DNA from: Oscillospiraceae bacterium
GTDB lineage: Bacteria; Bacillota; Clostridia; Oscillospirales; Ruminococcaceae
NCBI GenBank assembly: GCA_902363145.1
Contig: CABIZB010000003.1
Span: 360,268-424,267 of the forward strand
Direction: 5' to 3'
DNA length: 64,000 nucleotides
Shown: one piece after another, positions 8,066 to 18,427 of the stretch
Position numbering within the stretch: position 1 is the first letter of the stretch
How the letters are laid out: the number at the start of each line of letters is the position of its first letter
Made by a program: the position numbers and the translations under genes
The notes under the pieces: model-generated
What the model saw: the letters and a program-made list of their open reading frames with translations, nothing else
Told to the model about the DNA's origin: nothing
Databases searched by the model: none

Positions 8066-8956
8066 TCACGCCCGCAGCTTTTCCCAGCTCTCGAAAAGCT
8101 TTTCAAGCGAGCATTCCGCTGTTATGTTCATTCGGTCGTAAAAATAGTCGTCCTTATAGACCTGTGGGTAGGTAATGGTGCTGCCGTCCGCTGCAAGGGA
8201 CTGCCAGCCGTTGTGATAGACCACTTCCCTGTCAAGGGTTATCTCTATCTGAGGGGCATTGTCGAAAACAACTCTGTACATTCCGTCACAGGCGCTGATC
8301 GGCAGCAGATACTCACGGTTGTCACGGAGAGCATAGGGCGAGTCGGAATAAACGGTGACTTTTTCGGGGAGAGAAGTCTCGCTGTCGGAGATAAGATGCA
8401 CCACTTCAAGGGTGTATGCGGTCATATCGCCCTCATTGTCGGAATACAGCACCTTGCCGTCGATGAAAAAGTCCGTCTCAGAAAGCACCTGAGCCTCCAC
8501 AAAATACTCCTGCTCCGCCTCGCTGTGGGAAAGGGCATTGTAGATGCCGCTGTCGGTCTCGGCAAGGTCAAGGGTATAATAATTGTCGGTTGACTGAGTT
8601 TCCGTGGAATAATCCCAGCCCATTTCTGCGGCAACTGACGGCATTTCAGCTTCATCTGCGGCATATTCGTCGCTTATTTCGGGAGCCATATCCGCCTGAG
8701 ATGTTTCGTTTGATATCTCACTGTCGCTTATAATGAGCCTGCCTGCGCAGAAAACTGCCGCTAAAACGGCTGCGGCGGAGACGAAAATCCTGACTGTTTT
8801 GCCTGATTTATGCGCACACTGCCTTGACGCTGAAACGAAAGGGGTGATATCCTTTTCCTCGTCAGGAGCGCCTGCGATCTTCTCCCAAAGCTTATCCATA
8901 TCGGGTGCAGATGAATCAATATGTTTTATGTAGTCCTGTTCAAATTTTTTCATCAT
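8066..8956 (-). CDS. Single-pass membrane anti-sigma factor-like protein
   Basis: 296 aa. A 53-residue cytoplasmic part is followed by one membrane helix (about 54-76) and an acidic extracytoplasmic region. The start codon overlaps the stop of the ECF sigma gene (ATGA), the classic layout of a sigma factor with its membrane anti-sigma. No ZAS-type HxxxCxxC zinc motif is seen, so the call rests on topology and position. Release of the sigma factor would presumably follow a signal at the surface. Confidence 0.7.
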   Translation of the reverse strand: MMKKFEQDYIKHIDSSAPDMDKLWEKIAGAPDEEKDITPFVSASRQCAHKSGKTVRIFVSAAAVLAAVFCAGRLIISDSEISNETSQADMAPEISDEYAADEAEMPSVAAEMGWDYSTETQSTDNYYTLDLAETDSGIYNALSHSEAEQEYFVEAQVLSETDFFIDGKVLYSDNEGDMTAYTLEVVHLISDSETSLPEKVTVYSDSPYALRDNREYLLPISACDGMYRVVFDNAPQIEITLDREVVYHNGWQSLAADGSTITYPQVYKDDYFYDRMNITAECSLEKLFESWEKLRA

Positions 8957-9507
8957 AACACCTCCCCGTAAAGCTTTCTGAGTTTTTTCACTGCCGACTG
9001 ATACCGCCAGGCAGCGGTACCGATGGGAATTTGCAGCACGTCCGAAATTTCCGCAAACGTAAGCTCGCAGTAAATTTTCAGATGGACGATCTCCCGCTGG
9101 TCGGCACTCAGGGCATCAAGCATCTGCTGCACTGCCATGTCTGACGATACGTTTTCCTCAGTATCGGCTGTATCAGCCACATCGGAAAGCGTACTGCTGT
9201 CGTCATCATCGGCTGATGATGTGGACGGAACCTCTCTGCTTTGCCTGCGGATAATATCCAGCGCAAGATTTCTGGCTGAAACAAGCAGCCATTTCTTGTG
9301 CCCCGTGCCTGCCCTGTAAATATGAGCAGCCTTTCTGAGCCTCAGGAAAAATTCTGAGGTAATATCCTCCGCAAGATGCGGACTTCTGCACAGGCTAAGT
9401 ACGGAAGAATATATCATTCGCCCGTACTCCTCATAGACCTGTTTAAGTCCCTGCATATCTCCGCCCGCAAGCATCGTCATACAGCTTGTAAAATTGCTTT
9501 CAGTCAT
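8953..9507 (-). CDS. ECF-family RNA polymerase sigma factor
   Basis: 184 aa with sigma region 2 (about 15-85, including SPHLAEDITSEFFLRL and KKWLLVSARNLALDIIRR) and region 4 (about 125-180, ALSADQREIVHLKI, LTFAEISDVLQIPIGTAAWR helix-turn-helix), joined by an acidic Ser-rich linker. ECF factors direct polymerase to a small regulon, usually including their own operon. The ATG at 9507 is preceded by GGGGTG; an upstream in-frame GTG at 9516 is possible. It heads the sigma, anti-sigma and vWA operon. Confidence 0.9.
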   Translation of the reverse strand: MTESNFTSCMTMLAGGDMQGLKQVYEEYGRMIYSSVLSLCRSPHLAEDITSEFFLRLRKAAHIYRAGTGHKKWLLVSARNLALDIIRRQSREVPSTSSADDDDSSTLSDVADTADTEENVSSDMAVQQMLDALSADQREIVHLKIYCELTFAEISDVLQIPIGTAAWRYQSAVKKLRKLYGEVL

Positions 9508-9604
9508 TATTTTCACCCCGTCTGACCGTTTTCATATGTATATACGTCTGAATTGGAACAACTTTATGGCGTTTATTTGTAAACAATTTATTAAGTGAGC
9601 TGAT

Positions 9605-9641
9605 AAAAGAAAAGACCTTTTCGCAAGGAAAAGGTCTTTTC
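9605..9641 (-). terminator. Terminator of tuf
   Basis: A 14-bp near-perfect hairpin (AAAAGACCTTTTCC with its complement, TTGC loop) is followed on the minus strand by a T-rich tail, 24 nt beyond the tuf stop. Confidence 0.85.
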
Positions 9642-9664
9642 GGAAATTCAAGTGCGTATTGAGA

Positions 9665-10867
9665 TTATTCGTTGATCTTAGTAACAACGCCGGAACCAAC
9701 GGTACGTCCACCCTCACGGATAGCGAAACGAAGTCCCTCTTCAATAGCGATAGGAGTGATGAGCTCAACTGCGATCTCAACGTTATCGCCGGGCATGCAC
9801 ATTTCCTTATCAGCAGGAAGTGTGATAACGCCGGTAACGTCAGTTGTTCTGAAGTAGAACTGAGGTCTGTAGTTGTTGAAGAAAGGAGTATGACGTCCGC
9901 CCTCTTCCTTCTTCAGTACGTAAACCTGACCGCTGAACTTGGTGTGGGGGTGAATAGAACCGGGCTTGCAAAGAACCTGGCCTCTTTCGATGTCAGTTCT
10001 CTGGATACCACGGAGAAGAGCACCGATGTTATCGCCTGCCTCAGCGTAGTCAAGGATCTTTCTGAACATTTCGATACCGGTAACAACAGTCTTAGCTCTC
10101 TCGGTAGTAAGACCGATGATCTCAACTTCGTCACCAGTTCTGAGCTGACCTCTTTCAACTCTACCTGTAGCAACAGTACCACGACCGGTAATGGTGAATA
10201 CGTCCTCAACAGGCATAAGGAAGGGCTGGTCTGCCTTTCTGTCGGGAGTAGGAATGTACTCGTCAACAGCGTCCATGAGTTCCTGAATGCACTTGTACTC
10301 AGGAGCGTTAGGATCGGTAGAAGTGGAGTTAAGAGCCTGGTAAGCAGAACCGATGATGATAGGAGTATCGTCGCCGGGGAAATCGTACTTATCGAGGGTC
10401 TCACGGATATCCATCTCAACAAGCTCGAGAAGCTCAGGATCGTCAACCTGGTCAGCCTTGTTCATGAATACAACGATGTAAGGAACGCCAACCTGACGAG
10501 CGAGAAGAAGGTGCTCCTTGGTCTGAGCCATAGGTCCATCAGTAGCAGCAACTACGAGGATAGCACCGTCCATCTGAGCAGCACCGGTGATCATGTTCTT
10601 AACATAGTCAGCGTGGCCCGGGCAGTCAACGTGAGCATAGTGACGCTTGTCAGTCTCGTACTCAACGTGAGCGGTATTGATTGTAATACCTCTTTCTCTC
10701 TCCTCGGGAGCCTTATCGATATCAGCATAGCCCTCAAACTGAGCCTGACCCTTAAGGGAAAGATACTTGGTGATAGCAGCGGTAAGAGTGGTCTTACCAT
10801 GGTCAACGTGACCGATAGTACCAATGTTTACGTGGGGTTTGGTTCTTTCGAAATGTGCCTTTGCCAT
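9665..10867 (-). CDS. tuf: Elongation factor Tu
   Basis: 400 aa, full length. It delivers aminoacyl-tRNA to the ribosome as a GTPase. G-domain motifs are GHVDHGKTT (P-loop), [13 protein letters not shown] (switch I), DCPGHADYV and NKAD, followed by beta-barrel domains II and III. The start has AAAGGAGG 8 nt upstream. It is last in the rpsL-rpsG-fusA-tuf order but also has its own promoter in the 105-nt gap after fusA. Confidence 0.98.
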   Translation of the reverse strand: MAKAHFERTKPHVNIGTIGHVDHGKTTLTAAITKYLSLKGQAQFEGYADIDKAPEERERGITINTAHVEYETDKRHYAHVDCPGHADYVKNMITGAAQMDGAILVVAATDGPMAQTKEHLLLARQVGVPYIVVFMNKADQVDDPELLELVEMDIRETLDKYDFPGDDTPIIIGSAYQALNSTSTDPNAPEYKCIQELMDAVDEYIPTPDRKADQPFLMPVEDVFTITGRGTVATGRVERGQLRTGDEVEIIGLTTERAKTVVTGIEMFRKILDYAEAGDNIGALLRGIQRTDIERGQVLCKPGSIHPHTKFSGQVYVLKKEEGGRHTPFFNNYRPQFYFRTTDVTGVITLPADKEMCMPGDNVEIAVELITPIAIEEGLRFAIREGGRTVGSGVVTKINE

Positions 10868-10913
10868 TGGAAATTTCCTCCTTTAATTAGTAAAGTTATA
10901 AGCCTATGCAACC

Positions 10914-10942
10914 ATTTTAACAGATTATTAAGCGGATTGCAA
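10914..10942 (-). promoter_or_regulatory. Internal promoter for tuf
   Basis: Minus-strand TTGCAA (10937-10942), 17 nt, TAAAAT (10914-10919), in the gap between fusA and tuf. It would let tuf be made in excess of fusA. Confidence 0.65.
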
Positions 10943-10972
10943 GCGTTTTTTGTAAATTTTCAGCTAAAATTA

Positions 10973-13057
10973 TCAGCCGTTTGCCTTGTTTCTTGCAGAC
11001 ATGATCTTCTCTGCAACGGAACGAGGAACCTCTGTATAGCTGTCGGGCTCCATTGTGTAGTTACCACGGCCCTGAGTCTTGGAACGGAGGTCGTTGGAGT
11101 AACCAAACATCTCGGAAAGAGGAACAAGTGCATCAACCTGAGCTGTGCCGTTGTTGATCTCCTGGCCGAGGATCTGTCCACGACGGGAGTTAAGGTCACC
11201 GATAACGGTACCCATGAAGTCCTCGGGAACAAATACGGAAACCTTCATGATAGGCTCGAGAATGCAGGGATCAGCCTTCTTCATAGCTTCCTTGAAAGCC
11301 ATAGAACCGGCGATGGAGAATGCCATTTCGGAGGAGTCGACCTCGTGGTAGGAGCCGTCGTAAAGAGTAACCTTAACGTCAACAACCTGATAACCGGCGA
11401 GAACGCCTGCCTTCATAGCGCCCTGAATACCCTTGTCAACAGCGGGGATGTATTCCTTAGGAATAGCACCGCCGACAACGGCATTAATAAACTCGTAACC
11501 CTTACCGGACTCGTTGGGTTCAACCTTGATCTTAACGTGACCGTACTGACCCTTACCACCGGACTGACGAGCATACTTGTGGTCAACATCAGCAAGCTTC
11601 TTGATTGTTTCCTTGTAAGCAACCTGAGGTGCACCTACGTTAGCCTCAACCTTGAACTCTCTGAGGAGACGGTCAACGATGATATCCAGGTGAAGCTCAC
11701 CCATACCTGCGATAATGGTCTGACCTGTTTCTTCGTCAGTCCATGTTCTGAAGGTAGGATCCTCTTCAGCAAGCTTTGCAAGGCCGATGCCCATCTTTTC
11801 CTGACCGGCCTTAGTCTTAGGCTCGATAGCGAGCTGGATAACAGGCTCGGGGAATTCCATGGACTCGAGGATTACAGGGTGCTTAGGATCGCAGAGTGTA
11901 TCACCGGTAGTTGTATTCTTAAGACCTACGCAAGCAGCGATATCGCCGGCGTAGCAGGTCTCGATATCCTTTCTGTGGTTGGAGTGCATCTGAAGGATAC
12001 GACCCATTCTTTCAGAGTTATCCTTAGTTGCATTGAGCACAGTAGCACCTGCGTCAACAGTACCCGAATAAACTCTGAAGTAGCAGAGCTTACCAACGAA
12101 GGGGTCAGTTGCAATCTTGAATGCAAGTGCAGCGAAAGGTTCAGTATCGGATGTGATTCTCTCGGTCTCCTCACCTGTATCGGGGTCAACACCCTTGATA
12201 GGAGGAATATCGAGAGGAGAGGGCATATAATCAACAACAGCGTCAAGAAGCTTCTGAACGCCCTTGTTCTTATAAGAGGTACCGCAGGTTACGGGAACGA
12301 ACTTATTGGCGATGCAGCCTTCACGGATGCACTTCTTAAGTTCTTCTGTGGTAAGCTCTTCACCCTCAAGGTATTTTTCCATGAGCTCGTCGTCCATTTC
12401 AGCAGCAGCTTCAACAAGCTTCTCACGGTATTCGTTAGCCATGTCAACCATGTCAGCGGGAATATCCTCTACTCTGACATCCTTGCCAAGGTCATCGTAA
12501 TACACGTCTGCCTTCATTTCAACCAGGTCAATGATACCCTTAAAGTCATCTTCCGCACCGATAGGAAGCTGAATGGGCACTGCGTTACACTTGAGACGCT
12601 CGTGCATCATTTCAACAACACGGAAGAAGTTGGCACCCATAATATCCATCTTATTTACATAAGCCATTCTGGGTACCTGATATTTATCAGCCTGACGCCA
12701 TACGGTCTCAGACTGGGGCTCAACGCCGCCCTTTGCGCAGAAAACAGTTACAGAACCGTCAAGAACTCGAAGCGAACGCTCAACCTCTACTGTAAAGTCA
12801 ACGTGGCCGGGGGTGTCGATGATATTGATTCTATGGCCTGCCCAGTGGCAAGTAGTAGCAGCGGAGGTAATTGTGATACCTCTCTCCTGCTCCTGAGCCA
12901 TCCAGTCCATTGTTGCAGAACCATCGTGAGTTTCACCTATCTTATGGTTTACACCGGTATAGAAAAGGATACGCTCGGTGGTAGTTGTTTTACCTGCATC
13001 GATGTGAGCCATGATACCAATATTTCTTGTTTTTTCAAGTGAACAATCTCTTGGCAT
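10973..13057 (-). CDS. fusA: Elongation factor G
   Basis: 694 aa. This translocation GTPase begins [20 protein letters not shown] and has [12 protein letters not shown] (P-loop), [20 protein letters not shown] and NKMD motifs, then domains II to V ending in the [17 protein letters not shown] region. Full length for the family. It sits between rpsG and tuf in the usual str-operon order, 83 nt after rpsG. Confidence 0.98.
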   Translation of the reverse strand: MPRDCSLEKTRNIGIMAHIDAGKTTTTERILFYTGVNHKIGETHDGSATMDWMAQEQERGITITSAATTCHWAGHRINIIDTPGHVDFTVEVERSLRVLDGSVTVFCAKGGVEPQSETVWRQADKYQVPRMAYVNKMDIMGANFFRVVEMMHERLKCNAVPIQLPIGAEDDFKGIIDLVEMKADVYYDDLGKDVRVEDIPADMVDMANEYREKLVEAAAEMDDELMEKYLEGEELTTEELKKCIREGCIANKFVPVTCGTSYKNKGVQKLLDAVVDYMPSPLDIPPIKGVDPDTGEETERITSDTEPFAALAFKIATDPFVGKLCYFRVYSGTVDAGATVLNATKDNSERMGRILQMHSNHRKDIETCYAGDIAACVGLKNTTTGDTLCDPKHPVILESMEFPEPVIQLAIEPKTKAGQEKMGIGLAKLAEEDPTFRTWTDEETGQTIIAGMGELHLDIIVDRLLREFKVEANVGAPQVAYKETIKKLADVDHKYARQSGGKGQYGHVKIKVEPNESGKGYEFINAVVGGAIPKEYIPAVDKGIQGAMKAGVLAGYQVVDVKVTLYDGSYHEVDSSEMAFSIAGSMAFKEAMKKADPCILEPIMKVSVFVPEDFMGTVIGDLNSRRGQILGQEINNGTAQVDALVPLSEMFGYSNDLRSKTQGRGNYTMEPDSYTEVPRSVAEKIMSARNKANG

Positions 13058-13140
13058 AGCTTTTCCTCCAAAAATCTGCTGCGGCTGTGATAACCGCAGC
13101 CGTCACGTTTATAACGTTTTGCTTCGGCTTTGCGGCCTGA

Positions 13141-13611
13141 TCACCATCTGTAGTGAGCAAATGCCTTGTTAGCCTCAGCCATCTTGTGAGTATCCTCACG
13201 CTTCTTGCAAGCTCCGCCCAGACCATTCATAGCGTCCATGATCTCAGCTGCGAGTCTCTCCTTCATGGTTCTCTCGCTTCTTGCTCTTGCGTAAGTTGTA
13301 AGCCATCTGAGTCCAAGAGTCTGCTTTCTCTCGGGTCTAACCTCCATAGGAACCTGGTAGGTAGCACCGCCTACACGGCGAGCCTTTACTTCCAGGAGAG
13401 GCATGATGTTTTCCATAGCCTCGTTGAATGCTTCAAGAGCATCCTTTCCTGTCTTTTCAGCAACGATCTCAAATGCGCCGTAAACGATCTTCTGAGCTAC
13501 GCCCTTCTTACCGTCGAGCATGATATTGTTGATAAGACGTGTAACGATCTCGGAATTGTAAACAGGATCACAGAGAACCTCACGCTTAGCTATTTTACCT
13601 CTTCTTGGCAC
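13141..13611 (-). CDS. rpsG: 30S ribosomal protein S7
   Basis: 156 aa, from a GTG start at 13611 preceded by AAGGAGGG. The product begins (M)[11 protein letters not shown] and carries [21 protein letters not shown] and LGLRWL signatures, ending FAHYRW. S7 nucleates assembly of the 30S head. The longer frame reaching 13662 adds residues unlike S7 and is not used. Cotranscribed with rpsL and fusA. Confidence 0.97.
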   Translation of the reverse strand: MPRRGKIAKREVLCDPVYNSEIVTRLINNIMLDGKKGVAQKIVYGAFEIVAEKTGKDALEAFNEAMENIMPLLEVKARRVGGATYQVPMEVRPERKQTLGLRWLTTYARARSERTMKERLAAEIMDAMNGLGGACKKREDTHKMAEANKAFAHYRW

Positions 13612-13770
13612 AATACTTCCCTCCTTCATAATAATGATATCATAGGTACTCGTTTCTTCCACGACACGTCGTCCAATGCAGAGGTATCATCTATATTAAA
13701 ATGAATAACTCCACAATTTAATCGCTGTGTGGTTTCATTGAGTCTCATAATTGATCGGCAGCGCTTTTAA

Positions 13771-14193
13771 TTACTTAGCACCGGCCTTAGGCTTCTTCGC
13801 ACCGTACTTGGAACGAGCCTGATTTCTCTTGGCAACACCCTGAGCATCGAGTGTACCTCTGATGATGTGGTAACGAACACCGGGGAGGTCCTTAACTCTT
13901 CCGCCTCTGATGAGTACGACAGAGTGCTCCTGAAGGTTATGTCCGATACCGGGAATGTAAGCTGTTACTTCATTACCGTTGGTAAGCTTTACTCTGGCGA
14001 TCTTTCTCATAGCGGAGTTAGGCTTCTTAGGTGTAGCAGTTCTTACAGCGGTGCATACGCCTCTCTTCTGAGGTGAGCTCAGATCGATAGCGATCTTCTT
14101 CTTGGAGTTATAACCCTTCTGAAGTGCAGGTGCTGTGGACTTCTTTTCGATAACGTCTCTTCCCTTACGAACCAGCTGATTAAAGGTAGGCAT
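13771..14193 (-). CDS. rpsL: 30S ribosomal protein S12
   Basis: 140 aa, beginning [19 protein letters not shown], with TPKKPNSA and [13 protein letters not shown], the two decoding-centre loops. The lysines usually changed in streptomycin resistance are present in wild-type form. AAAGGAGATGTATCA precedes the ATG at 14193; the frame to 14211 reads through that ribosome site and is rejected. It is the first gene of the str operon, with a consensus promoter upstream. Confidence 0.97.
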   Translation of the reverse strand: MPTFNQLVRKGRDVIEKKSTAPALQKGYNSKKKIAIDLSSPQKRGVCTAVRTATPKKPNSAMRKIARVKLTNGNEVTAYIPGIGHNLQEHSVVLIRGGRVKDLPGVRYHIIRGTLDAQGVAKRNQARSKYGAKKPKAGAK

Positions 14194-14264
14194 TGATACA
14201 TCTCCTTTCATAGATTTTCGTGATATAAATATGCTTACAAAAACATACCATCACACAATTAAAT

Positions 14265-14293
14265 ATTATACACGCATTTTCCCCCATTGTCAA
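14265..14293 (-). promoter_or_regulatory. Consensus promoter of the rpsL-rpsG-fusA operon
   Basis: Minus-strand TTGACA (14288-14293), 17 nt, TATAAT (14265-14270): a perfect vegetative promoter about 70 nt upstream of rpsL. Confidence 0.9.
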
Positions 14294-14377
14294 GCACTTT
14301 ATACAAATTTCACTTTAAAAATTTGTTTTTGTGGTTTTATACAACCGAAAAACCCGCAAAGCACGCAAATGAGGGTA

Positions 14378-14417
14378 AAATAACGAAAATTCGGAGCAGC
14401 ATCTCTGCCGCTCCGAA
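14378..14417 (-). terminator. Terminator of rpoBC
   Basis: TTCGGAGC and GCTCCGAA arms are followed on the minus strand by TTTTCGTTATTTT, starting 25 nt after the rpoC stop. Confidence 0.8.
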
Positions 14418-14442
14418 CCTTGAACGTTTGTTATTGATGTTA

Positions 14443-17400
14443 TCAGTGAACCGCTGTATGATCCGCATTTTCGGACTTGACGATCTGAACGTTGTTGTAA
14501 ACGTCCATACCGGTACCTGCGGGGATAAGCTTACCGATGATAACATTTTCCTTAAGACCGAGAAGATGGTCGCTCTTGCCCTTGATAGCAGCATCTGTAA
14601 GAGCACGGGTGGTCTCCTGGAAGGAAGCTGCGGACAGGAAGCTGTCGGAATTGGAGGAAGCCTTTGTGATACCCTGGATAATAGGCTTGAAGGTAACGAA
14701 CTTGAGACCTTCTTCTCCTGCTTCCATTCTTGCCTTGATCTTCAGGTTCTCCTCGTAGATCTCCTTGCGGTCAACTACGGAGCCGGGAAGCATGAAGCTG
14801 GAACCTGCCTCCTCAACACGAACCTTCTTGAGCATCTGGCGAACGATTACCTCGATGTGCTTATCGTTGATATCAACACCCTGGAGACGGTAAACCTTCT
14901 GAACCTCGGTGATGATGTAGTTCTGAACAGCCTGCTGACCGAGAACCTCGAGGATATCGGAAGGATTAACGGAGCCTTCGGTAAGGGACTCACCCTTTTC
15001 AACCACATCGCCCTCACGCACCTTGATCTTGTAGCCGTAAGGAACGGGATAGTACTCTTCAGCGCCTGTTTCCTCATCGGTGATGATAACGTTTCTTGTC
15101 TTCTTGATTTCTTCCATACGAACCTTGCCGCCGAACTTGGCAATGATAGCCGCATTCTTGGGACGTCTGCTCTCGAAAAGTTCCTCGACACGGGGAAGAC
15201 CCTGTGTGATATCTTCTGCGGAAGCGATACCGCCTGTATGGAAGGTTCTCATTGTAAGCTGTGTACCGGGCTCACCGATGGACTGAGCAGCGATTACGCC
15301 GACAGCCTCGCCGACAGCAACAAGATTGTTGTTGGACATATTAGCGCCGTAGCACTTAGCGCAAACGCCGTGCTTAGCGTGGCAGTTGAGAACGGAACGG
15401 ATAGTAACTCTCTCAACGCCTGCGTCAACGATCTTCTTGGCATCGTTCTCGTTGATGAGCTTGTTCTTGCTTACGATAAGGTTGCCTGTCTTGGGATCGT
15501 AAAGATCGTCCATAAGGTAACGGCCAAGAAGTCTTTCCTGGAGAGGCTCGATCATCTCGTTGCCGTTCTTGATGGTGTAGATCTCAATACCCTCATCAGT
15601 GCCGCAGTCCTCCTCGTGAATGATAACGTCCTGAGAAACGTCAACCAGACGACGTGTGAGGTAACCGGAGTCAGCGGTACGAAGAGCCGTATCTGCCAGA
15701 CCCTTACGGGCGCCTCGGGAGGAGATGAAGTATTCCAGAATGTTAAGACCTTCACGGTAGTTAGCTCTGATAGGCATCTCGATGGTCGAACCCGATGTAT
15801 TGGCGATCAGACCTCTCATACCTGCCAGCTGACGGATCTGGTTGATAGATCCACGGGCACCTGAGTCAGCCATCATGAAGATGGGGTTGTACTTGCCAAG
15901 GTCATTCTTCAGAGCAGTCGTTACATCATCTGTAGCGCCGTTCCAGATCTGAATGAAGCGCTTGGACTTTTCAGCTGCGGAGATGAAGCCTCTGCGGTAC
16001 ATTGCGTTGATCTTCTCGACCTGCTTGTCGGCATTTGCGAGGATCTCAGCCTTTTCCTTAGGAATTTCGGCATCGCATACTGCAACGGTGATAGCAGCCT
16101 TGGTGGAGTATTTGAATCCGAGAGCCTTGATCTTATCAAGAACTTCGGAAGTAGTGGTTGTGCCGTGAGTTCTTATGCAGCGCTCGATGATATCGGAGAG
16201 CTGACCCTTCTTAACAAGGAAGTCGATCTCAAGATCAAACTGCTTATCGGAGTTGGTTCTGTCAACATAGCCCAGGTTCTGGGGAATGTTCTCGTTGAAG
16301 ATAAGACGGCCGACGGTGCAGTCGATTATCTTGGATACCTTTCTGTCGCCGATATCCTTGGAGATACGAACCTTGATAGCAGCGTGAAGTGTCACTACGC
16401 CCTCCTGATAAGCCATGAGAGCCTCGTTAACGTCACGGAATACCTTGCCTTCGCCCTTTTCTCCCTCTTTCTTCATGGTAAGGTAGTAGGAACCCAGTAC
16501 CATATCCTGTGAAGGAACGGCAACGGGACGGCCATCAGAAGGCTTCAACAGGTTGTTTGCAGCCAGCATGAGGAATCTTGCCTCAGTCTGAGCCTCTGCG
16601 GAAAGGGGAAGGTGAACAGCCATCTGGTCACCATCGAAGTCGGCGTTGAACGCAGTACAAACCAGAGGGTGAAGCTTGATAGCACGACCTTCAACGAGTA
16701 TAGGCTCGAATGCCTGGATACCCAGACGGTGAAGTGTAGGCGCACGGTTCAGAAGTACGGGGTGAGACTTGATAACATTCTCCAGTGCATCCCATACATC
16801 GTTCTCCGCTCTGTCAACCTTCTTGCGGGCGGACTTTATATTGGTGGACTTGCCTGTATCAACAAGTCTCTTCATAACGAAAGGCTTGAAAAGCTCGAGA
16901 GCCATCTCCTTGGGGAGACCGCACTGATACATTTTCAGCTCAGGGCCAACGACAATAACGGAACGTCCTGAGTAGTCAACACGCTTACCGAGGAGGTTCT
17001 GACGGAAACGTCCCTGCTTACCCTTAAGCATATCGGAAAGAGATTTCAGCGCACGGTTGTTGGGGCCTGTTACAGGTCTGCCGTGACGGCCGTTGTCGAT
17101 AAGTGCATCGACAGCTTCCTGGAGCATTCTCTTTTCGTTTCTGATGATGATGTCGGGAGCTTCCAACTCCAGCATCTTTTTAAGACGGTTGTTACGGTTG
17201 ATAACACGTCTGTAAAGGTCGTTCAGGTCGGAGGTAGCATATCTGCCGCCGTCCAGCATTACCATAGGACGAAGATCGGGAGGGATTACGGGAACAACGT
17301 CCAGTACCATCCACTCGGGCTTGTTCTCGGAGAGACGGAAGGACTCGATGATGTCCAGTCTCTTGAGGAGCTTTATTCTCTTCTGACCTGCGGGCAGATC

Positions 17401-18330
17401 CTTCAGCTCGTCTTTCAGCTCGTCGGATACCCATTCAAGGCAGTTGATCCACTTGGACTTGTCAGCGATCTCATCATACTCGCCGTTCTTGTTAGCCTCA
17501 GCGATCTTTTCATCAAACAGCTTCTCGATGTACTTGGAGCCGTAGATTACCTTGATGCAGTTGTCGCTTCTCTTTTCCTCTTCCATCCAGTTGTATCTGG
17601 TGATGGCGTAGTTATACTCATCTCTGGAAACGAACTGACCAACTTCATATTTCTCATTGTTGCCGTTGTCGGTGATAACGAGAAATCTCTTTGCAAGAGT
17701 GTCTCTGATCTGCTGCTCGGTAAGACCTGTTACAGCAGCGAACTGGTCAATGTACTTGACGATGTACTGATTGTATCTCTCAGGGTCATAGTCCTCAAGG
17801 AGATCCTTAATAGCCTCTGCACCCATTGCAGCATAGAAATCGTCCTCGTACTTCTCGCACATATCGGAATATTCCTTTTCTGTGAGAAGCTGCTTCTTGA
17901 CAAGCTCGGTGTTACCAGCGTCAACAACGATATATTTTGTAAAGTAAAGGACCTCTTCAAGACGCTTCTGGGAAACCTCAAGCACCTGACCGATTCTGGA
18001 AGGTGTGCCCTTGAAGTACCAGATGTGGGAGCAGGGAGCAGCAAGAGCAATGTGACCCATACGCTCACGTCTTACCTTTGCACGGGTAACTTCAACGCCG
18101 CAGCGCTCGCAGACCTTGCCCTTAAAGCGGATCTTCTTATACTTACCGCAGTGGCACTCCCAGTCCTTGGTAGGACCAAAGATCCTTTCGCAGTAAAGAC
18201 CGTCTCTTTCGGGCTTCTGTGTTCTGTAGTTGATGGTTTCAGGCTTTTCAACAGCGCCGTATGACCAGCTTCTGATTTTTTCGGGGGAAGCAAGACCTAT
18301 CTTAATAGACTCAAAAGTTTTTAATTCCAA
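14443..18330 (-). CDS. rpoC: DNA-directed RNA polymerase subunit beta'
   Basis: 1295 aa from a TTG start at 18330, chosen because AAGGAG lies 9 nt upstream and the product then begins (M)[19 protein letters not shown], the normal beta' N-terminus; a longer frame to 18405 is not family-like. Seen are the N-terminal zinc-binding Cys cluster (CHCGKYK, then CERCGVEV), the catalytic [12 protein letters not shown] with three Asp that hold Mg, the trigger-loop region [16 protein letters not shown], and the second Cys cluster ([13 protein letters not shown]). It follows rpoB after 97 nt that contain a long hairpin. Confidence 0.98.
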   Translation of the reverse strand: MELKTFESIKIGLASPEKIRSWSYGAVEKPETINYRTQKPERDGLYCERIFGPTKDWECHCGKYKKIRFKGKVCERCGVEVTRAKVRRERMGHIALAAPCSHIWYFKGTPSRIGQVLEVSQKRLEEVLYFTKYIVVDAGNTELVKKQLLTEKEYSDMCEKYEDDFYAAMGAEAIKDLLEDYDPERYNQYIVKYIDQFAAVTGLTEQQIRDTLAKRFLVITDNGNNEKYEVGQFVSRDEYNYAITRYNWMEEEKRSDNCIKVIYGSKYIEKLFDEKIAEANKNGEYDEIADKSKWINCLEWVSDELKDELKDLPAGQKRIKLLKRLDIIESFRLSENKPEWMVLDVVPVIPPDLRPMVMLDGGRYATSDLNDLYRRVINRNNRLKKMLELEAPDIIIRNEKRMLQEAVDALIDNGRHGRPVTGPNNRALKSLSDMLKGKQGRFRQNLLGKRVDYSGRSVIVVGPELKMYQCGLPKEMALELFKPFVMKRLVDTGKSTNIKSARKKVDRAENDVWDALENVIKSHPVLLNRAPTLHRLGIQAFEPILVEGRAIKLHPLVCTAFNADFDGDQMAVHLPLSAEAQTEARFLMLAANNLLKPSDGRPVAVPSQDMVLGSYYLTMKKEGEKGEGKVFRDVNEALMAYQEGVVTLHAAIKVRISKDIGDRKVSKIIDCTVGRLIFNENIPQNLGYVDRTNSDKQFDLEIDFLVKKGQLSDIIERCIRTHGTTTTSEVLDKIKALGFKYSTKAAITVAVCDAEIPKEKAEILANADKQVEKINAMYRRGFISAAEKSKRFIQIWNGATDDVTTALKNDLGKYNPIFMMADSGARGSINQIRQLAGMRGLIANTSGSTIEMPIRANYREGLNILEYFISSRGARKGLADTALRTADSGYLTRRLVDVSQDVIIHEEDCGTDEGIEIYTIKNGNEMIEPLQERLLGRYLMDDLYDPKTGNLIVSKNKLINENDAKKIVDAGVERVTIRSVLNCHAKHGVCAKCYGANMSNNNLVAVGEAVGVIAAQSIGEPGTQLTMRTFHTGGIASAEDITQGLPRVEELFESRRPKNAAIIAKFGGKVRMEEIKKTRNVIITDEETGAEEYYPVPYGYKIKVREGDVVEKGESLTEGSVNPSDILEVLGQQAVQNYIITEVQKVYRLQGVDINDKHIEVIVRQMLKKVRVEEAGSSFMLPGSVVDRKEIYEENLKIKARMEAGEEGLKFVTFKPIIQGITKASSNSDSFLSAASFQETTRALTDAAIKGKSDHLLGLKENVIIGKLIPAGTGMDVYNNVQIVKSENADHTAVH

Positions 18331-18371
18331 AAGCTTACACTCCTTATCAATAGAGTTTTGGATATCTAATA

Positions 18372-18400
18372 TTTCTTTCCCGCATAAAGCGGGAAAGAAA
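18372..18400 (-). promoter_or_regulatory. rpoB-rpoC intergenic hairpin
   Basis: A perfect 12-bp inverted repeat (TTTCTTTCCCGC and its complement) with a 5-nt loop lies 28 nt after the rpoB stop. No T-run follows on the minus strand, so it is not a terminator; an RNase III-type processing or stability element is a reasonable guess. Confidence 0.6.
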
Positions 18401-18427
18401 CTCAAAATTGTGCTTTAAACCGGTTTA

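Noticed and set aside
9659..13042. 1127-codon plus-strand open frame antisense to tuf and fusA
   Set aside because: It is a shadow of two unmistakable elongation factor genes; its residues show no family and no ribosome site decides a start.
14287..15864. 525-codon plus-strand open frame antisense to rpoC
   Set aside because: Shadow of the rpoC coding strand, created by skewed codon use.
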